DNA of 64,000 nt from positions 1-64,000 of the forward strand of contig JAGZJH010000016.1 in the NCBI GenBank assembly GCA_018365815.1. The letters run 5' to 3'. The notes beneath the pieces were generated by a model, which saw only the letters and a program-made list of their open reading frames with translations, was not told where the DNA came from and did not search any database. Position 1 is the first letter of the stretch. Every line of letters starts with the position of its first letter. Below are positions 24,820-33,900 of this stretch, one piece after another. The position numbers and the translations under genes were made by a program. The stretch is from Erysipelotrichaceae bacterium. Its GTDB lineage: Bacteria; Bacillota_I; Bacilli_A; Erysipelotrichales; Coprobacillaceae.

Positions 24820-26289
24820 TTATTTAATTCCGATAATATTATGCGTATAATAATCAGACTTCTTTTGTAATTCAGTATTTAAACTCCAACCTAGTTCTTC
24901 AAGTAATGTGGGTTGATTAGAAAATAAATTTGTTCCCAATCCTAAACGCTCTCCCTCTATTTCTACGCCCATTGAGGCCAAAATTGTAGGATAAAAATCC
25001 ATTGCACTAAATTGTCTGTTTTTATTATTCGTACAAGGCAATGCAGTATTAATAAATACATTATATGGTGTACGCGAAAAGTTTTTATCTAAATTATCGA
25101 AAAATTTTTGTGCCATACTATTATGATCACCGGTAATCACAATAGTTGTATTTTCATAAAAATCTTGTTGTTGACACCATTCAATAAATTCACTGACTTG
25201 TTTTGATTGGCAGGCTAATACATTTTCATATTGATCGTTTGAAATTTTAGGGCAATTTTCACATTCATAACCATAAGGCATATGAGCGTCCATTGTAATC
25301 ATTTCAAGATTAAACGGTTCACTTTGACTAGCCAATAAAGACAATTCTTTTTTTGCAAAATCAAAAAGTAAACGATCTTCATATCCCCAAAATTTATAAT
25401 AATCACTAGGTAAATAACCTTTTTCAATCATGTAGTCATAATCTTTAATTTCATAATTTCCATGTTGATAAAAATTTTCAGTTCCTCCAAATGAGGCTTT
25501 TGAACCGGATAAAAATACTTGATGATAGCCATAATCTTCTAGTATATTCCCAATTGTATAAGCCCCCGGTAAAAAAGATTTTGTTGAAGTATAACTATTT
25601 CCCTCAATAGGTAAAGTTAAAGGAATTCCAGCATCTTGACCTACTTGTGCCCCAATTGTCCATTGTGTACCGATAATTGTTTGTGAACCGCCAATTAAAT
25701 CATGTTGCGAAAAATTAATATGATTTAATGCCAATTGTTCAAGTTCCTTGATATAACTTTGTGTTGAAATGCCCCCATTTTCTTTAGAAACAAAACTACT
25801 TTCAATTGATTCTAAATAAATATGGATTAAATTTCTTTTTTGCTCAGGAAATTTTAACTGTACCTCTTTAGGATCACGATAATAAGTTTCATAAATCTCT
25901 GTCTTTTGAATTTGCTTAGTCATATAGCCATAAACATCGTAATTGATAATTACAAATGTCAAAGCGAAAATTAAACAACCTATGGCAACAGAATTATAAA
26001 ATCGTTTTAAAAAAATGATGATTTTTTGTATCCATTTAAAATGAATAAATTTGCTAAAATGATTTAAAAATACAACATATAGAACTGTTAAAAGGATACT
26101 GGGAAGTAAACACCATAATCCCCATTCAAAAAGCATTCCCATATCTCCAGGTTGTGAAGGGACTTGGAGTAAAAATACAATTTGACTAAATGATTTAACT
26201 AAATAGGTATAATTAGCATAGATACAACTAATCAAGATTAAAATACTTAAAAAATATAAAACAGTTGCGATCATTCGTTTTACTTTCAT
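24820..26289 (-). CDS. LTA synthase/MdoB-type phosphoglycerol transferase (sulfatase fold)
   Basis: A 489-residue membrane enzyme. An N-terminal membrane part with about four helices (8-28, 32-44, 55-76 and 98-116) is followed by an extracellular sulfatase domain from about 155. Recognisable blocks are LIHIYLESIESSF, the catalytic region GGSQTIIGTQWTIGAQ with a serine/threonine nucleophile, QDAGIPL, DAHMPYG and VITGDHNSM. The wording of the catalytic block is closer to MdoB/OpgB phosphoglycerol transferases than to Staphylococcus LtaS. It likely moves glycerol-phosphate from phosphatidylglycerol to a glycolipid or glycan. Monocistronic. Confidence 0.85.
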   Translation of the reverse strand: MKVKRMIATVLYFLSILILISCIYANYTYLVKSFSQIVFLLQVPSQPGDMGMLFEWGLWCLLPSILLTVLYVVFLNHFSKFIHFKWIQKIIIFLKRFYNSVAIGCLIFALTFVIINYDVYGYMTKQIQKTEIYETYYRDPKEVQLKFPEQKRNLIHIYLESIESSFVSKENGGISTQSYIKELEQLALNHINFSQHDLIGGSQTIIGTQWTIGAQVGQDAGIPLTLPIEGNSYTSTKSFLPGAYTIGNILEDYGYHQVFLSGSKASFGGTENFYQHGNYEIKDYDYMIEKGYLPSDYYKFWGYEDRLLFDFAKKELSLLASQSEPFNLEMITMDAHMPYGYECENCPKISNDQYENVLACQSKQVSEFIEWCQQQDFYENTTIVITGDHNSMAQKFFDNLDKNFSRTPYNVFINTALPCTNNKNRQFSAMDFYPTILASMGVEIEGERLGLGTNLFSNQPTLLEELGWSLNTELQKKSDYYTHNIIGIK

Positions 26290-26349
26290 AAACTCCCTCC
26301 AATACCTAAAAAGTTTATCATAAATAACTTAAAATTACATTAATATTTG

Positions 26350-26383
26350 AAAAAAAGTACCTTTAAATCAAAAAAAGGTACTT
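26350..26383 (-). terminator. Intrinsic terminator of mupG
   Basis: Stem AAGTACCTTT/AAAGGTACTT with T7 on the minus strand. Confidence 0.88.
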
Positions 26384-26389
26384 CTCTAA

Positions 26390-27481
26390 CTATTTAACTT
26401 CTTTAAATTTAAATCTTACTTTTGGTAATACATAATCTAACATACATAATTCATATTCAGGTAAATGTCCGACAACATTTTTTCGATCATCTGCCGGCAT
26501 ATCTTGTAAAATAATATGAAGTTCACCTTTATAATGACCATAATTATCATTTAAAATGACAACATCTCCACGTTTTAATGGCTGTGTATGTTTTTGAGTA
26601 ATTGTTTCATCTTTATAAACAATACGTGGCATTGTTGATCTTGCCATATAATCAGACATATCAGCACGAACATTGTGAGGATAATTGAAAATGATTTCCT
26701 TTTCAACATCACTTAATCCTTCATTTAAAACAATTCCTAATTCTAATTTACTAAAATTAAGTTCTCCTAATGATTTTAATTCTTCTTCACTTGCATATGC
26801 ATTAGCGATAATAATATCATCTATAATTCCAGTTGCCGCTAAGTGACGAGCTTGTGCATCAATTGGTAAATCTCTATGTTGTTCTAATGTACATAAACCT
26901 TCATAAACGTCCCATGGTCCATAAGTATTTTTTTGTTGGCTTGAAACAAATGCCGCTAAATTAATGTTGTATTTTTTCATCTTCATTCCAGCTTCAATAA
27001 AACGTCCCATTCCTAGACCTGTATAACGTTGTGGATAAAAGTTATAACAAGCAGTTAATTTTGATTTATCTGGTAAATTACACATAATTTGATCAATATA
27101 ATAAGTTGTATCACCCGCATTTAATTCAACCATTAACCCTTCTTTATTATGTGTCATTCTTGCTTCAACCGAACCATCAAATCCTTCATCCAATCTAAAT
27201 CCGGCTGCCCCAATTTCTTTAAAAAAAGATAAATCATCATAGGTAATGTCTAAATTTTTAAACACACTTGGTGCTACATCGACAATTACTGACATTCCTA
27301 AACTGTTGGCATATGAAATTAATTCACTAAATTCTTTTTTAATTTCCTCTCTTGGTTTGTTTACTGAAAGCAAACATGTAAACACTCTTTTAAAACCATA
27401 TTTAGCTGCCAAATCTAAATAAGCCTTATCCTTTTCTAGTGTTGAGTGTTCTGGATAAATTGAAATTCCTAGTTTTCCCAT
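26390..27481 (-). CDS. mupG: MupG-family (DUF871) 6-phospho-N-acetylmuramidase
   Basis: A 363-residue protein with a TIM barrel (about 1-240; LGISIYPEHSTLEKDKAYL at the start, GAAGFRLDEGFDG and ACYNFYPQRYTGL later) and a C-terminal cyclophilin-like domain (about 250-363; LKRGDVVILNDNYGHYKGELHI). Characterised MupG cleaves MurNAc-6-phosphate-GlcNAc taken up by a PTS during cell-wall recycling. No muramic-acid PTS or MurQ is adjacent. Older annotations call this an outer surface protein. Own promoter and terminator. Confidence 0.88.
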   Translation of the reverse strand: MGKLGISIYPEHSTLEKDKAYLDLAAKYGFKRVFTCLLSVNKPREEIKKEFSELISYANSLGMSVIVDVAPSVFKNLDITYDDLSFFKEIGAAGFRLDEGFDGSVEARMTHNKEGLMVELNAGDTTYYIDQIMCNLPDKSKLTACYNFYPQRYTGLGMGRFIEAGMKMKKYNINLAAFVSSQQKNTYGPWDVYEGLCTLEQHRDLPIDAQARHLAATGIIDDIIIANAYASEEELKSLGELNFSKLELGIVLNEGLSDVEKEIIFNYPHNVRADMSDYMARSTMPRIVYKDETITQKHTQPLKRGDVVILNDNYGHYKGELHIILQDMPADDRKNVVGHLPEYELCMLDYVLPKVRFKFKEVK

Positions 27482-27502
27482 TATAAATACCTCCTATAAT
27501 TC

Positions 27503-27530
27503 ATTATAACAAAATATAATGAATAAACAA
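27503..27530 (-). promoter_or_regulatory. mupG promoter
   Basis: Minus-strand -35 TTGTTT (27525-27530), 16-nt spacer, -10 TATAAT (27503-27508), 22 nt from the ATG. Confidence 0.55.
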
Positions 27531-27556
27531 TTCATATTTTAATATATTTTAAGGAG

Positions 27557-28042
27557 GTGATTATTATTGTTGAATTTATTATTTATTCATTTATCGGATT
27601 TATTTTAGAATCGTTATATGTTTCAATTCTAAAAAAGAAAGTGTGTTTTTCAGGGCTATTAAAAGGGCCTTTTATCCCATTATATGGCTTTGGTGCTTTG
27701 ATCATTTTAAAAGTAGCTTTTTATGACGATTTACTCACTAATACATTTTTTTATTCCGTTATCATAGGAACAACTTTAGAATATTTGATACATTATTTTT
27801 TAGAAAAGGATTTAAAAATACAATTATGGAATTATAGTCAATTTCGCTTCACATTTACTAAACGAATTTGTTTATTTTATTCATTATGTTGGGGATTTTT
27901 AGGGGTATTATTAGTTGGTTGTATTCATCCGTTAATTCGAGAAATATTGACTATCTTTAATCCATTATACTTAAATCTATTTTGCTTTGTCTGTTTTATT
28001 TACATTACCATTCAATTTTATCGTTTAAAAAAGAAACCATAA
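27557..28042 (+). CDS. ABC_trans_CmpB-type putative permease protein
   Basis: A 161-residue membrane protein with about four helices. The family signature is FIGFILESLYVSILKKK followed by GLLKGPFIPLYGFGALIIL, as in the Pfam ABC_trans_CmpB group (putative ABC-transporter type IV), whose function is not established. The start is uncertain. A perfect 11-nt anti-16S match AAGGAGGTGAT (27551-27561) includes the only GTG, and in-frame codons at normal spacing are ATT (27563 or 27566), a rare initiator. The coordinates use the GTG. Divergent from mupG. Confidence 0.75.
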   Translation: MIIIVEFIIYSFIGFILESLYVSILKKKVCFSGLLKGPFIPLYGFGALIILKVAFYDDLLTNTFFYSVIIGTTLEYLIHYFLEKDLKIQLWNYSQFRFTFTKRICLFYSLCWGFLGVLLVGCIHPLIREILTIFNPLYLNLFCFVCFIYITIQFYRLKKKP

Positions 28043-28070
28043 CACAAATTAATGTGCTTGGTTTCTTTAA
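28028..28070. terminator. Bidirectional terminator
   Basis: Stem AAAGAAACCA/TGGTTTCTTT with inner ACACA/TGTG pairing, overlapping the ends of two convergent genes. Confidence 0.85.
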
Positions 28071-28867
28071 AATTCACGATGACAATAATATTCGATTAAA
28101 CCTTTAATCCAAATAAAAATTCTTTCTTCTGAATATTTAATATAGATTTCTCTAGAAGCACTAAAATATTTTTCCATAAATGCATGAACTTTATTTTTAG
28201 CGACTTTAAAATGTGTTTCCACGTAATTTTCTGCTAATAAATTAGCATATTTTAACCCTTCGTCTTTAAGTGAATCGTATTCAGCTAAAACAATAACTGC
28301 CGGAGGGAGTTGTGATAACTCCTCTTTACTAGCTTTAATTGGTGAAACAAGTGGATCTTCATAATTTTGATTAGGGCAATATTTTTCTCTAAACATTTGC
28401 ATAAATTTAGGAGCAATTGAGCCGGGATAATCTGTTTTTTGATATGGATCAGTGACCAAATCTAAATAAGGGTAATCTAGTATTTGAAGTAAAATATTAA
28501 ATTCTTTTGTTCTTAAGACTTTTAAACAAACAGAGGTTGCTAAATTAGCCCCTGCACTATGACCTAAAGTCATAAATTTATGAGGATCAATATCAAACTC
28601 TAAAGCGTGCTTATAAAAATAAAGCATTGTATTATACACTTCATTTAACTGTGTAGGATAAGAAGCAACAGTTGATAATGTATAATCAATTGATACGACA
28701 TTAATATCCAATTCATTTCTTAAACGATGACACATAATCGCATCACTTGAAGCGCTCCCAAACATAAATCCGCCCCCGTGCATTTCAAATATTACCGGAC
28801 GATGTGGACTTTTGGCTTTATAAAATAAAACCGGTGTATGATTAATTTTTAAATGTTGATAATACAT
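28067..28867 (-). CDS. Alpha/beta hydrolase, HSL-family esterase
   Basis: A 266-residue soluble hydrolase. It has the hormone-sensitive-lipase oxyanion motif HGGGF near residue 30, the nucleophile elbow GHSAGA near 116, an acid in LAEYDSLKDEG and the histidine in KVHAFME near 240, so the catalytic triad is complete. Such enzymes deacetylate sugars or hydrolyse short-chain esters; the substrate is not predictable. It begins 4 nt after the pepD stop and has only a weak ribosome site, implying an operon with pepD. Confidence 0.88.
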   Translation of the reverse strand: MYYQHLKINHTPVLFYKAKSPHRPVIFEMHGGGFMFGSASSDAIMCHRLRNELDINVVSIDYTLSTVASYPTQLNEVYNTMLYFYKHALEFDIDPHKFMTLGHSAGANLATSVCLKVLRTKEFNILLQILDYPYLDLVTDPYQKTDYPGSIAPKFMQMFREKYCPNQNYEDPLVSPIKASKEELSQLPPAVIVLAEYDSLKDEGLKYANLLAENYVETHFKVAKNKVHAFMEKYFSASREIYIKYSEERIFIWIKGLIEYYCHREF

Positions 28868-28871
28868 AATT

Positions 28872-30305
28872 CTATAACCTTTCTAAAAATGCTAATAAAA
28901 CATCATACATACGTTTAAACGATTTTAAATCCATTTTTTCTTCCGGTGTATGCGCCCCAAAACAATGTGGTCCCATTGTTACAATATCTAATTCAGGAAT
29001 TAAACCTTTAAATACCCCTGTTTCTAAACCACCATGACTTGCTTCACTGATTAATTCTTTATTTAATTTTTCAAATATAACTGTTTTTAAAATGTCACGC
29101 ATTGTTGAGTTTTCTTCATAATTCCACCCTGGATAATCAGCAAAACTTTTAACCTCTAATTTTAATAAACTTGCTAAAACTGTAATTTCATTCGTTAATT
29201 GTTCAACTGCACTTTTAATAGGACTACGTAACGAAAAATGGCATTGTAACTGACAATCTTTTGTTTCAATAACGCCTAAATTTAAAGATACTGTCGTTAA
29301 CCCATCGATGACCATACTACGTGCTTTAAATCCATTAGGGGCTAAGTAAACAAATTGTATCGTTTCTTTAGAGGATAAAGCATCAAAGCAATATTGCGTT
29401 TTTTCAACTTGTGATAAATGATATTTAAAATTAGGATCACTAAATTCTAATTCATGTTGAATGTCTTTGGCTTCTTGAGCGATGATTTTATCAATGAATT
29501 TAATCGAAGAATCAAAACTAAACACCACTTCGCACTCTCTAGGAATGGCATTATCTTTTAATCCACCTTTTACATTTACTAAATAAACATCATCTAGTGT
29601 TAATAACTTTTGTAGTATTCTAAAAGCAAGTTTATTAGCATTTCCGAGTTCTTTATGAATATTCCCCCCGGAATGTCCGCCTTTTAAACCGGTAATTGTT
29701 AATTTGAAAGTTGGATATTGATTATCAATTAAAGTCATATTTTTACTTGCATAGGTGCTTCTCCCCCCAGATGAAGAAACACAAGTGATATTTTCACCAC
29801 CGGTATCCATACCAATCATACGTTTCGCACGAATATCTTTTGCCTTAATATTCATTGCTCCAAATAACCCTACTTCTTCTTGAACAGTAAATACACAATC
29901 TAATGGTGGGTGTTTTAAAGTAGGATCTGCTAATATGCTTAGCATATAACTTATTGCAAAACCATCATCTGCACCTAATGTTGTCCCTCTTGCTTTTACA
30001 AATCCATCTTCGATATATAAATCTAATGGATCATTAAAAAAATCATGGTCTACATCATTATTTTTTTCGCAAACCATGTCAATATGTCCTTGAAGCATCA
30101 CGGGTTCATGGTCTTCGTAACCTTGACTTGCCTCTTTATAAATAATGACATTTTTCATTTCATCTTGAACATATTTTAATTGATGTGCTTTAGCGAATTT
30201 TACTAAATAATCACTGATTGCACCTTCATTAAAAGAACCTCTTGGGATTTGACTAATTTCTTCAAAATATTTATACATCGGTTGACTTTGATCTAATACA
30301 GCCAT
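28872..30305 (-). CDS. pepD: Aminoacyl-histidine dipeptidase (M20 peptidase D)
   Basis: A 477-residue M20C metallopeptidase that hydrolyses Xaa-His and other dipeptides. Zinc ligands and catalytic residues are seen in LQGHIDMV, GADDGFA, VQEEVGLFGAM, GMDTGGE and the terminal GAHTPEE. The lid or dimerisation domain occupies about 200-390. Length is typical. AAAGGAGG precedes the ATG, and the esterase gene follows directly. Confidence 0.93.
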   Translation of the reverse strand: MAVLDQSQPMYKYFEEISQIPRGSFNEGAISDYLVKFAKAHQLKYVQDEMKNVIIYKEASQGYEDHEPVMLQGHIDMVCEKNNDVDHDFFNDPLDLYIEDGFVKARGTTLGADDGFAISYMLSILADPTLKHPPLDCVFTVQEEVGLFGAMNIKAKDIRAKRMIGMDTGGENITCVSSSGGRSTYASKNMTLIDNQYPTFKLTITGLKGGHSGGNIHKELGNANKLAFRILQKLLTLDDVYLVNVKGGLKDNAIPRECEVVFSFDSSIKFIDKIIAQEAKDIQHELEFSDPNFKYHLSQVEKTQYCFDALSSKETIQFVYLAPNGFKARSMVIDGLTTVSLNLGVIETKDCQLQCHFSLRSPIKSAVEQLTNEITVLASLLKLEVKSFADYPGWNYEENSTMRDILKTVIFEKLNKELISEASHGGLETGVFKGLIPELDIVTMGPHCFGAHTPEEKMDLKSFKRMYDVLLAFLERL

Positions 30306-30374
30306 GTTATTTCCTCCTTTATTTTTTGTTTTATTATACCATAGTTTTTGTATTTAGAAGATATTTTATAAAAA

Positions 30375-30400
30375 TGAAAAAAAACATCATCAGATGTTTT
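30375..30400 (-). terminator. Intrinsic terminator
   Basis: Minus-strand AAAACATC/GATGTTTT stem with a TGAT loop and T8, after the 171-residue membrane-protein gene. Confidence 0.8.
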
Positions 30401-30915
30401 TACTCATTTAACTCTTTAAAAGGAATACTTGAAAGCAAAGCATAGGCTTGAGGTTCATCTTTAATTTTTATTTCAAAATCACGTGAACCATTTTTGTCAT
30501 TTTGATAATGAATAGAATAAATGAAATAATTATTTTCTTGTCGTCGATAACTGTATTTAAAATCACTGTAATACATGAATTCTTGTTTATAATAAATACT
30601 ACGTTGATTAAAATAAATACCTGAAATTAAATAATCAAAAATAACATAATACATTACTACCGGTAAAATCAATGCGAAATTATTAAAATTATAATTTTGA
30701 TTGATAACAATATTGTACAAACGATAACCAATATAACCGATATTTATTGCTGTGATGATGATATAGATATATTTTTTCAACAAAGAATTATTGATGCGAT
30801 ACCTTTGCCATTTAGGCATTTGGTGTTTTATTTTGTTCGTACGATGCATTTTAAAAGCCAAATCAAACAACATTGCAACATATAAAAATAAATCAAAACT
30901 ATTTTCTAAATTCAT
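30400..30915 (-). CDS. Membrane protein of unknown function with cytosolic C-terminal domain
   Basis: A 171-residue protein. Three predicted helices (about 8-22, 48-68 and 78-98) are followed by a soluble, tyrosine-rich domain of beta character (NQRSIYYKQEFMYYSDFKYS, then FEIKIKDEPQAYALL). The layout resembles small PH-like membrane proteins that have an aromatic tail, but I do not recognise a named family. GGGGGA lies before the ATG. It lies downstream of fmt on the same strand with 9 nt between, so it is probably cotranscribed. Confidence 0.65.
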   Translation of the reverse strand: MNLENSFDLFLYVAMLFDLAFKMHRTNKIKHQMPKWQRYRINNSLLKKYIYIIITAINIGYIGYRLYNIVINQNYNFNNFALILPVVMYYVIFDYLISGIYFNQRSIYYKQEFMYYSDFKYSYRRQENNYFIYSIHYQNDKNGSRDFEIKIKDEPQAYALLSSIPFKELNE

Positions 30916-30924
30916 TATATCCCC

Positions 30925-31878
30925 CTATTTAAAACATTGCCCTACTTCAAAACCATGATGACCGTTTAATAAGTCTTTAGCTGCCATACGTTTTTTACCT
31001 TCAAGTTGAAGTTCGGTAATTAAATACACACCATCTTCAACTTTCACTCCAATTGCATCTTTAAATAATTTAACGATTGTTCCGTTTTGTTGATGCGCAT
31101 GATGTTTCATTGCATTTTCACATTGATGAATTTTACCCGCCCAAAGTTTAACGGTTTTCCCTTGATAAGTTGTATAAGCCCCAGGCCAAGGATTTAGTCC
31201 TCTAATTTTACAATCTGTTAAAAAAGCAGTGGTATTAAAATCAACGTGTTCATCTTCATGTGAGATTGTTGGAGCATAAGTTACTAAAGTTTCGTCTTGC
31301 TTTACTCTTGAATTTGTTCCCTCTAAAATTGAAGGTAATACTTCTTTTAATAAATTTGCACCTGCTATTGAAAGTTTGTCATATAAAGTACCGACTGTAT
31401 CATCAAGTTCGATTTTTTCTTTACAACTTGCAATCATATCACCGGCATCCATTTTACTGACCATATACATAATTGTCACTCCGGTATATTCATTACCATC
31501 AATAATCGCTTGATGTACTGGCGCACCTCCTCGATAAGCAGGAAGTAATGAAGCATGAACATTGATACACCCTAAAGTAGGAATATTTAATAATCCTTTA
31601 GGTAAAATTTGACCATAAGCCGCTGTAATAATTAAATCAGGTTGAATTTCTTCAATGATTTTATAATCTTCTTTGATTTTATTAGGTTGAAAAACTGGAA
31701 TATTATTTTCAAGTGCAACCACTTTAACTTCTGGCATTTTGATTTCTTTTTTACGCCCCACTTTACGATCAGGTTGTGTTACAACTAATTCGATGGCATA
31801 TCCTTCTTTAATTAACATTTCTAAAACAGCTTGTGAAAAAGTGGCTGTTCCCATAAATACTATTTTTTTCTTTTCCAT
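30925..31878 (-). CDS. fmt: Methionyl-tRNA formyltransferase
   Basis: A 317-residue enzyme that formylates initiator Met-tRNA with 10-formyl-tetrahydrofolate. N-terminal catalytic Rossmann domain: IVFMGTATFSQAV, VTQPDRKVGRKKE, and the catalytic segment NVHASLLPAYRGGAP. C-terminal OB-like tRNA-binding domain ends with KRMAAKDLLNGH. The start at MEKKK is chosen because AAGGAGGAGCGT lies directly upstream; a longer frame adds only MYKEER, which is that ribosome site translated. In Bacillus fmt sits with def between priA and rsmB; here it has moved about 30 kb away and def is not beside it. Confidence 0.95.
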   Translation of the reverse strand: MEKKKIVFMGTATFSQAVLEMLIKEGYAIELVVTQPDRKVGRKKEIKMPEVKVVALENNIPVFQPNKIKEDYKIIEEIQPDLIITAAYGQILPKGLLNIPTLGCINVHASLLPAYRGGAPVHQAIIDGNEYTGVTIMYMVSKMDAGDMIASCKEKIELDDTVGTLYDKLSIAGANLLKEVLPSILEGTNSRVKQDETLVTYAPTISHEDEHVDFNTTAFLTDCKIRGLNPWPGAYTTYQGKTVKLWAGKIHQCENAMKHHAHQQNGTIVKLFKDAIGVKVEDGVYLITELQLEGKKRMAAKDLLNGHHGFEVGQCFK

Positions 31879-31888
31879 ACGCTCCTCC

Positions 31889-32362
31889 TTATACATTTAA
31901 CTTATAAACATTAACTATTTGATGTTTAGGATCATCAATTGTATTGACTAATTCAAAATGGCATTTTTCCATAATACGACATGAACCGATGTTTTCTTTC
32001 ACCACATAAGAAATTATTGTATTAATTTTTGAAGATTCTTTGGTTTTTTCAAGTACCAATTGCATAGCAATAGAAGTATAGCCTTTATTCCAATACTCAG
32101 GAAACGTCATTAATGTTAATGAATGATTTAACTCATCTTGTTTTGCTAAAGCTACAAATCCAATTGTTAGATTGGTTTCATCTTCAATAATATAAGCAAG
32201 ATTTTCATTACGACAATATTTTTCGACCATTGCTTGTGTTTGTTCTAAACTTTGATGTGCTCCATGACGCATATATTTACCACATTCTATATTTGAAGTT
32301 AAAGGATATAACATTTTCGCATCAGTTAATTTCATTTCTCTTAATTTAATCAAATTTGACAT
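31889..32362 (-). CDS. GNAT acetyltransferase, RimJ/RimL-like
   Basis: A 157-residue N-acetyltransferase. It shows the RimJ/RimL pattern LREMKLTDAKMLYPL, the acetyl-CoA-binding strand and loop LMTFPEYWNKGYTSIAMQLVLE (a degenerate Q/RxxGxG/A as NKGYTS) and NIGSCRIMEKCHFELV near the end. The substrate may be a ribosomal protein N-terminus, an antibiotic or a small amine. It lies directly upstream of fmt (10-nt gap), which suggests one transcript. Confidence 0.85.
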   Translation of the reverse strand: MSNLIKLREMKLTDAKMLYPLTSNIECGKYMRHGAHQSLEQTQAMVEKYCRNENLAYIIEDETNLTIGFVALAKQDELNHSLTLMTFPEYWNKGYTSIAMQLVLEKTKESSKINTIISYVVKENIGSCRIMEKCHFELVNTIDDPKHQIVNVYKLNV

Positions 32363-32461
32363 TTTTATCCCTCCCTTGTTTTAACAAATTATATCATTTT
32401 TATTTTTTTTAAACAATCATAATCACCAATTCATCATTAAACTCATATAATACAATGAAAA

Positions 32462-33046
32462 GTGGGTGATATTATCGCTATTAAAATATTTATTGACCAA
32501 GGTCATAATCCAAGTAATTGGAATACCGGTGCTTTAGGCAATAATTTAAAAGAACAAGATATTACTTATAATGTGGGTATCTATTTACAAGATCTTTTAG
32601 AAGAAGATCCTCGTTTTGAAGTAAGAGTTTCACGCAACTCGCCAACAGAAGTTTTAGGAACAAGTAATTCTTCAAGTTTAGTGAGACGAGTGGCATTAGC
32701 CAACCAATGGCCTGCCGATTATTTTATTAGTATTCATGCGAATGCCAGCACCAATACCAATGCTAATGGCAGTGAAGTTTATGTCTATAAGCAAAATAGT
32801 CCTAGTTATCAATTAGCCACTGATGTTTTAGAAAATATTGTGAAAGAAGTGGGAACTAAAAATAACGGGGTACGTATTAATCCTTCTTTATTTGTATTAA
32901 GACGTACAAAAATGCCTGCTATTTTAGTGGAGTTAGGTTATATTACAAACACTAAAGATGCTATTTTATTAAAAAATATGCAATATGAATTTGCTTATGG
33001 AATTTATCTAGGATTACTTGAGTATTTAAATTTACAATTGCTATAA
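32462..33046 (+). CDS. N-acetylmuramoyl-L-alanine amidase (Amidase_3) without signal peptide
   Basis: A zinc amidase domain and little else: IKIFIDQGHNP (first His ligand), NLKEQDITYNVG (Glu ligand), DYFISIHANAS (second His) and the catalytic Glu in AILVELGYITN. It cleaves the MurNAc-L-Ala bond of peptidoglycan. No signal peptide or cell-wall-binding repeats exist, unlike secreted CwlC/CwlD or LytC. It may act after mother-cell lysis or leave by another route. Start uncertain: GTG 32462 lacks an upstream ribosome site, while AAAGTGGGTGAT is followed by in-frame ATT and ATC codons only. Confidence 0.88.
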   Translation: MGDIIAIKIFIDQGHNPSNWNTGALGNNLKEQDITYNVGIYLQDLLEEDPRFEVRVSRNSPTEVLGTSNSSSLVRRVALANQWPADYFISIHANASTNTNANGSEVYVYKQNSPSYQLATDVLENIVKEVGTKNNGVRINPSLFVLRRTKMPAILVELGYITNTKDAILLKNMQYEFAYGIYLGLLEYLNLQLL

Positions 33047-33047
33047 A

Positions 33048-33089
33048 AAAAATAAGTTTAACTGTTTTTTTGTAGTTAAACTTATTTTT
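33048..33089. terminator. Bidirectional intrinsic terminator
   Basis: 13-bp stem AAATAAGTTTAAC/GTTAAACTTATTT with a 12-nt loop and A/T tails between convergent genes. Confidence 0.9.
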
Positions 33090-33096
33090 GCATATA

Positions 33097-33900
33097 TTAA
33101 TCTACCACTTTTTTTATCAATTCATAACAACTATATCCCATCATCGAATTGATTGGAATCATGAGACAAGCTTTTAAAATTCTCACAAGTAAAGAGGCCA
33201 TAAATGGGATATTATACATTGTTTGTAACCAAATCGGGGTTAAACATAAATTAATTCCAATTTCTAAAACACTTACCATTAAAATCCAATGTGTTAAATC
33301 ATTACGTTTTTGTCCACTTAATTTTGATTGCATTAAACGACTGATAAAAATCAAAATTATTGAAGCAACAATAAGCAAAGTAATCATTGAATATTTTAAA
33401 GACTGACTAAGTATTAATTCCTCTTTAGAAATCACCACTTGTTTTAAATTGAAAATATAAATCGAAGCAATTGAAGTTAGAATAATTAATCCTCCCTCCA
33501 AAAGTCGATTAATAGTTTTTGAATGAATATTTCTTTGATAATAGACCCAAAGTGATGGGATAAGTGGCCGTAAAATATTATTGAGTGTAAAGCCTAAAAA
33601 CGGAAATTGTGTTGGAACAACAATCAGTCCAATTAAGTCCACGCTTAATCCTACAATAAATGCATAACTTGGATTTAATAACATTCCCGCAATAATCAAA
33701 GGAATAATTTCAAAACTAATTTTCAAACTTGGAAATCCAAATAATGGTACCATCATCGAAAATCGATTTAATAATACGTTTAATAAAATTAAAATTGCTG
33801 CTAATGACATCTTTTTAACATCAGCTTTAAATGGATAGGTTTTAAAAATAAAACCTCCTAAAACAAGAATAATGATTAAAACTATAATTTGAACATACAT
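33097..33900 (-). CDS. folT: ECF transporter substrate-binding subunit, folate family (FolT-like)
   Basis: A 267-residue membrane protein. After an extra N-terminal helix (about 3-20) comes the folate S-component core: LLNRFSMMVPLFGFPSLKISFEIIPLIIAGML, VGLSVDLIGLIV, FLGFTLNNILRPLIP, and the C-terminal CLTPIWLQTMYNIPF plus MIPINSMMGY. It would bind folate and associate with the shared EcfA/EcfT energising module. It follows folC, which glutamylates folates, supporting the function. The start codon abuts the hairpin of an IS200/IS605-like remnant and has no ribosome site; the first codons may be element-derived. Confidence 0.8.
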   Translation of the reverse strand: MYVQIIVLIIILVLGGFIFKTYPFKADVKKMSLAAILILLNVLLNRFSMMVPLFGFPSLKISFEIIPLIIAGMLLNPSYAFIVGLSVDLIGLIVVPTQFPFLGFTLNNILRPLIPSLWVYYQRNIHSKTINRLLEGGLIILTSIASIYIFNLKQVVISKEELILSQSLKYSMITLLIVASIILIFISRLMQSKLSGQKRNDLTHWILMVSVLEIGINLCLTPIWLQTMYNIPFMASLLVRILKACLMIPINSMMGYSCYELIKKVVD

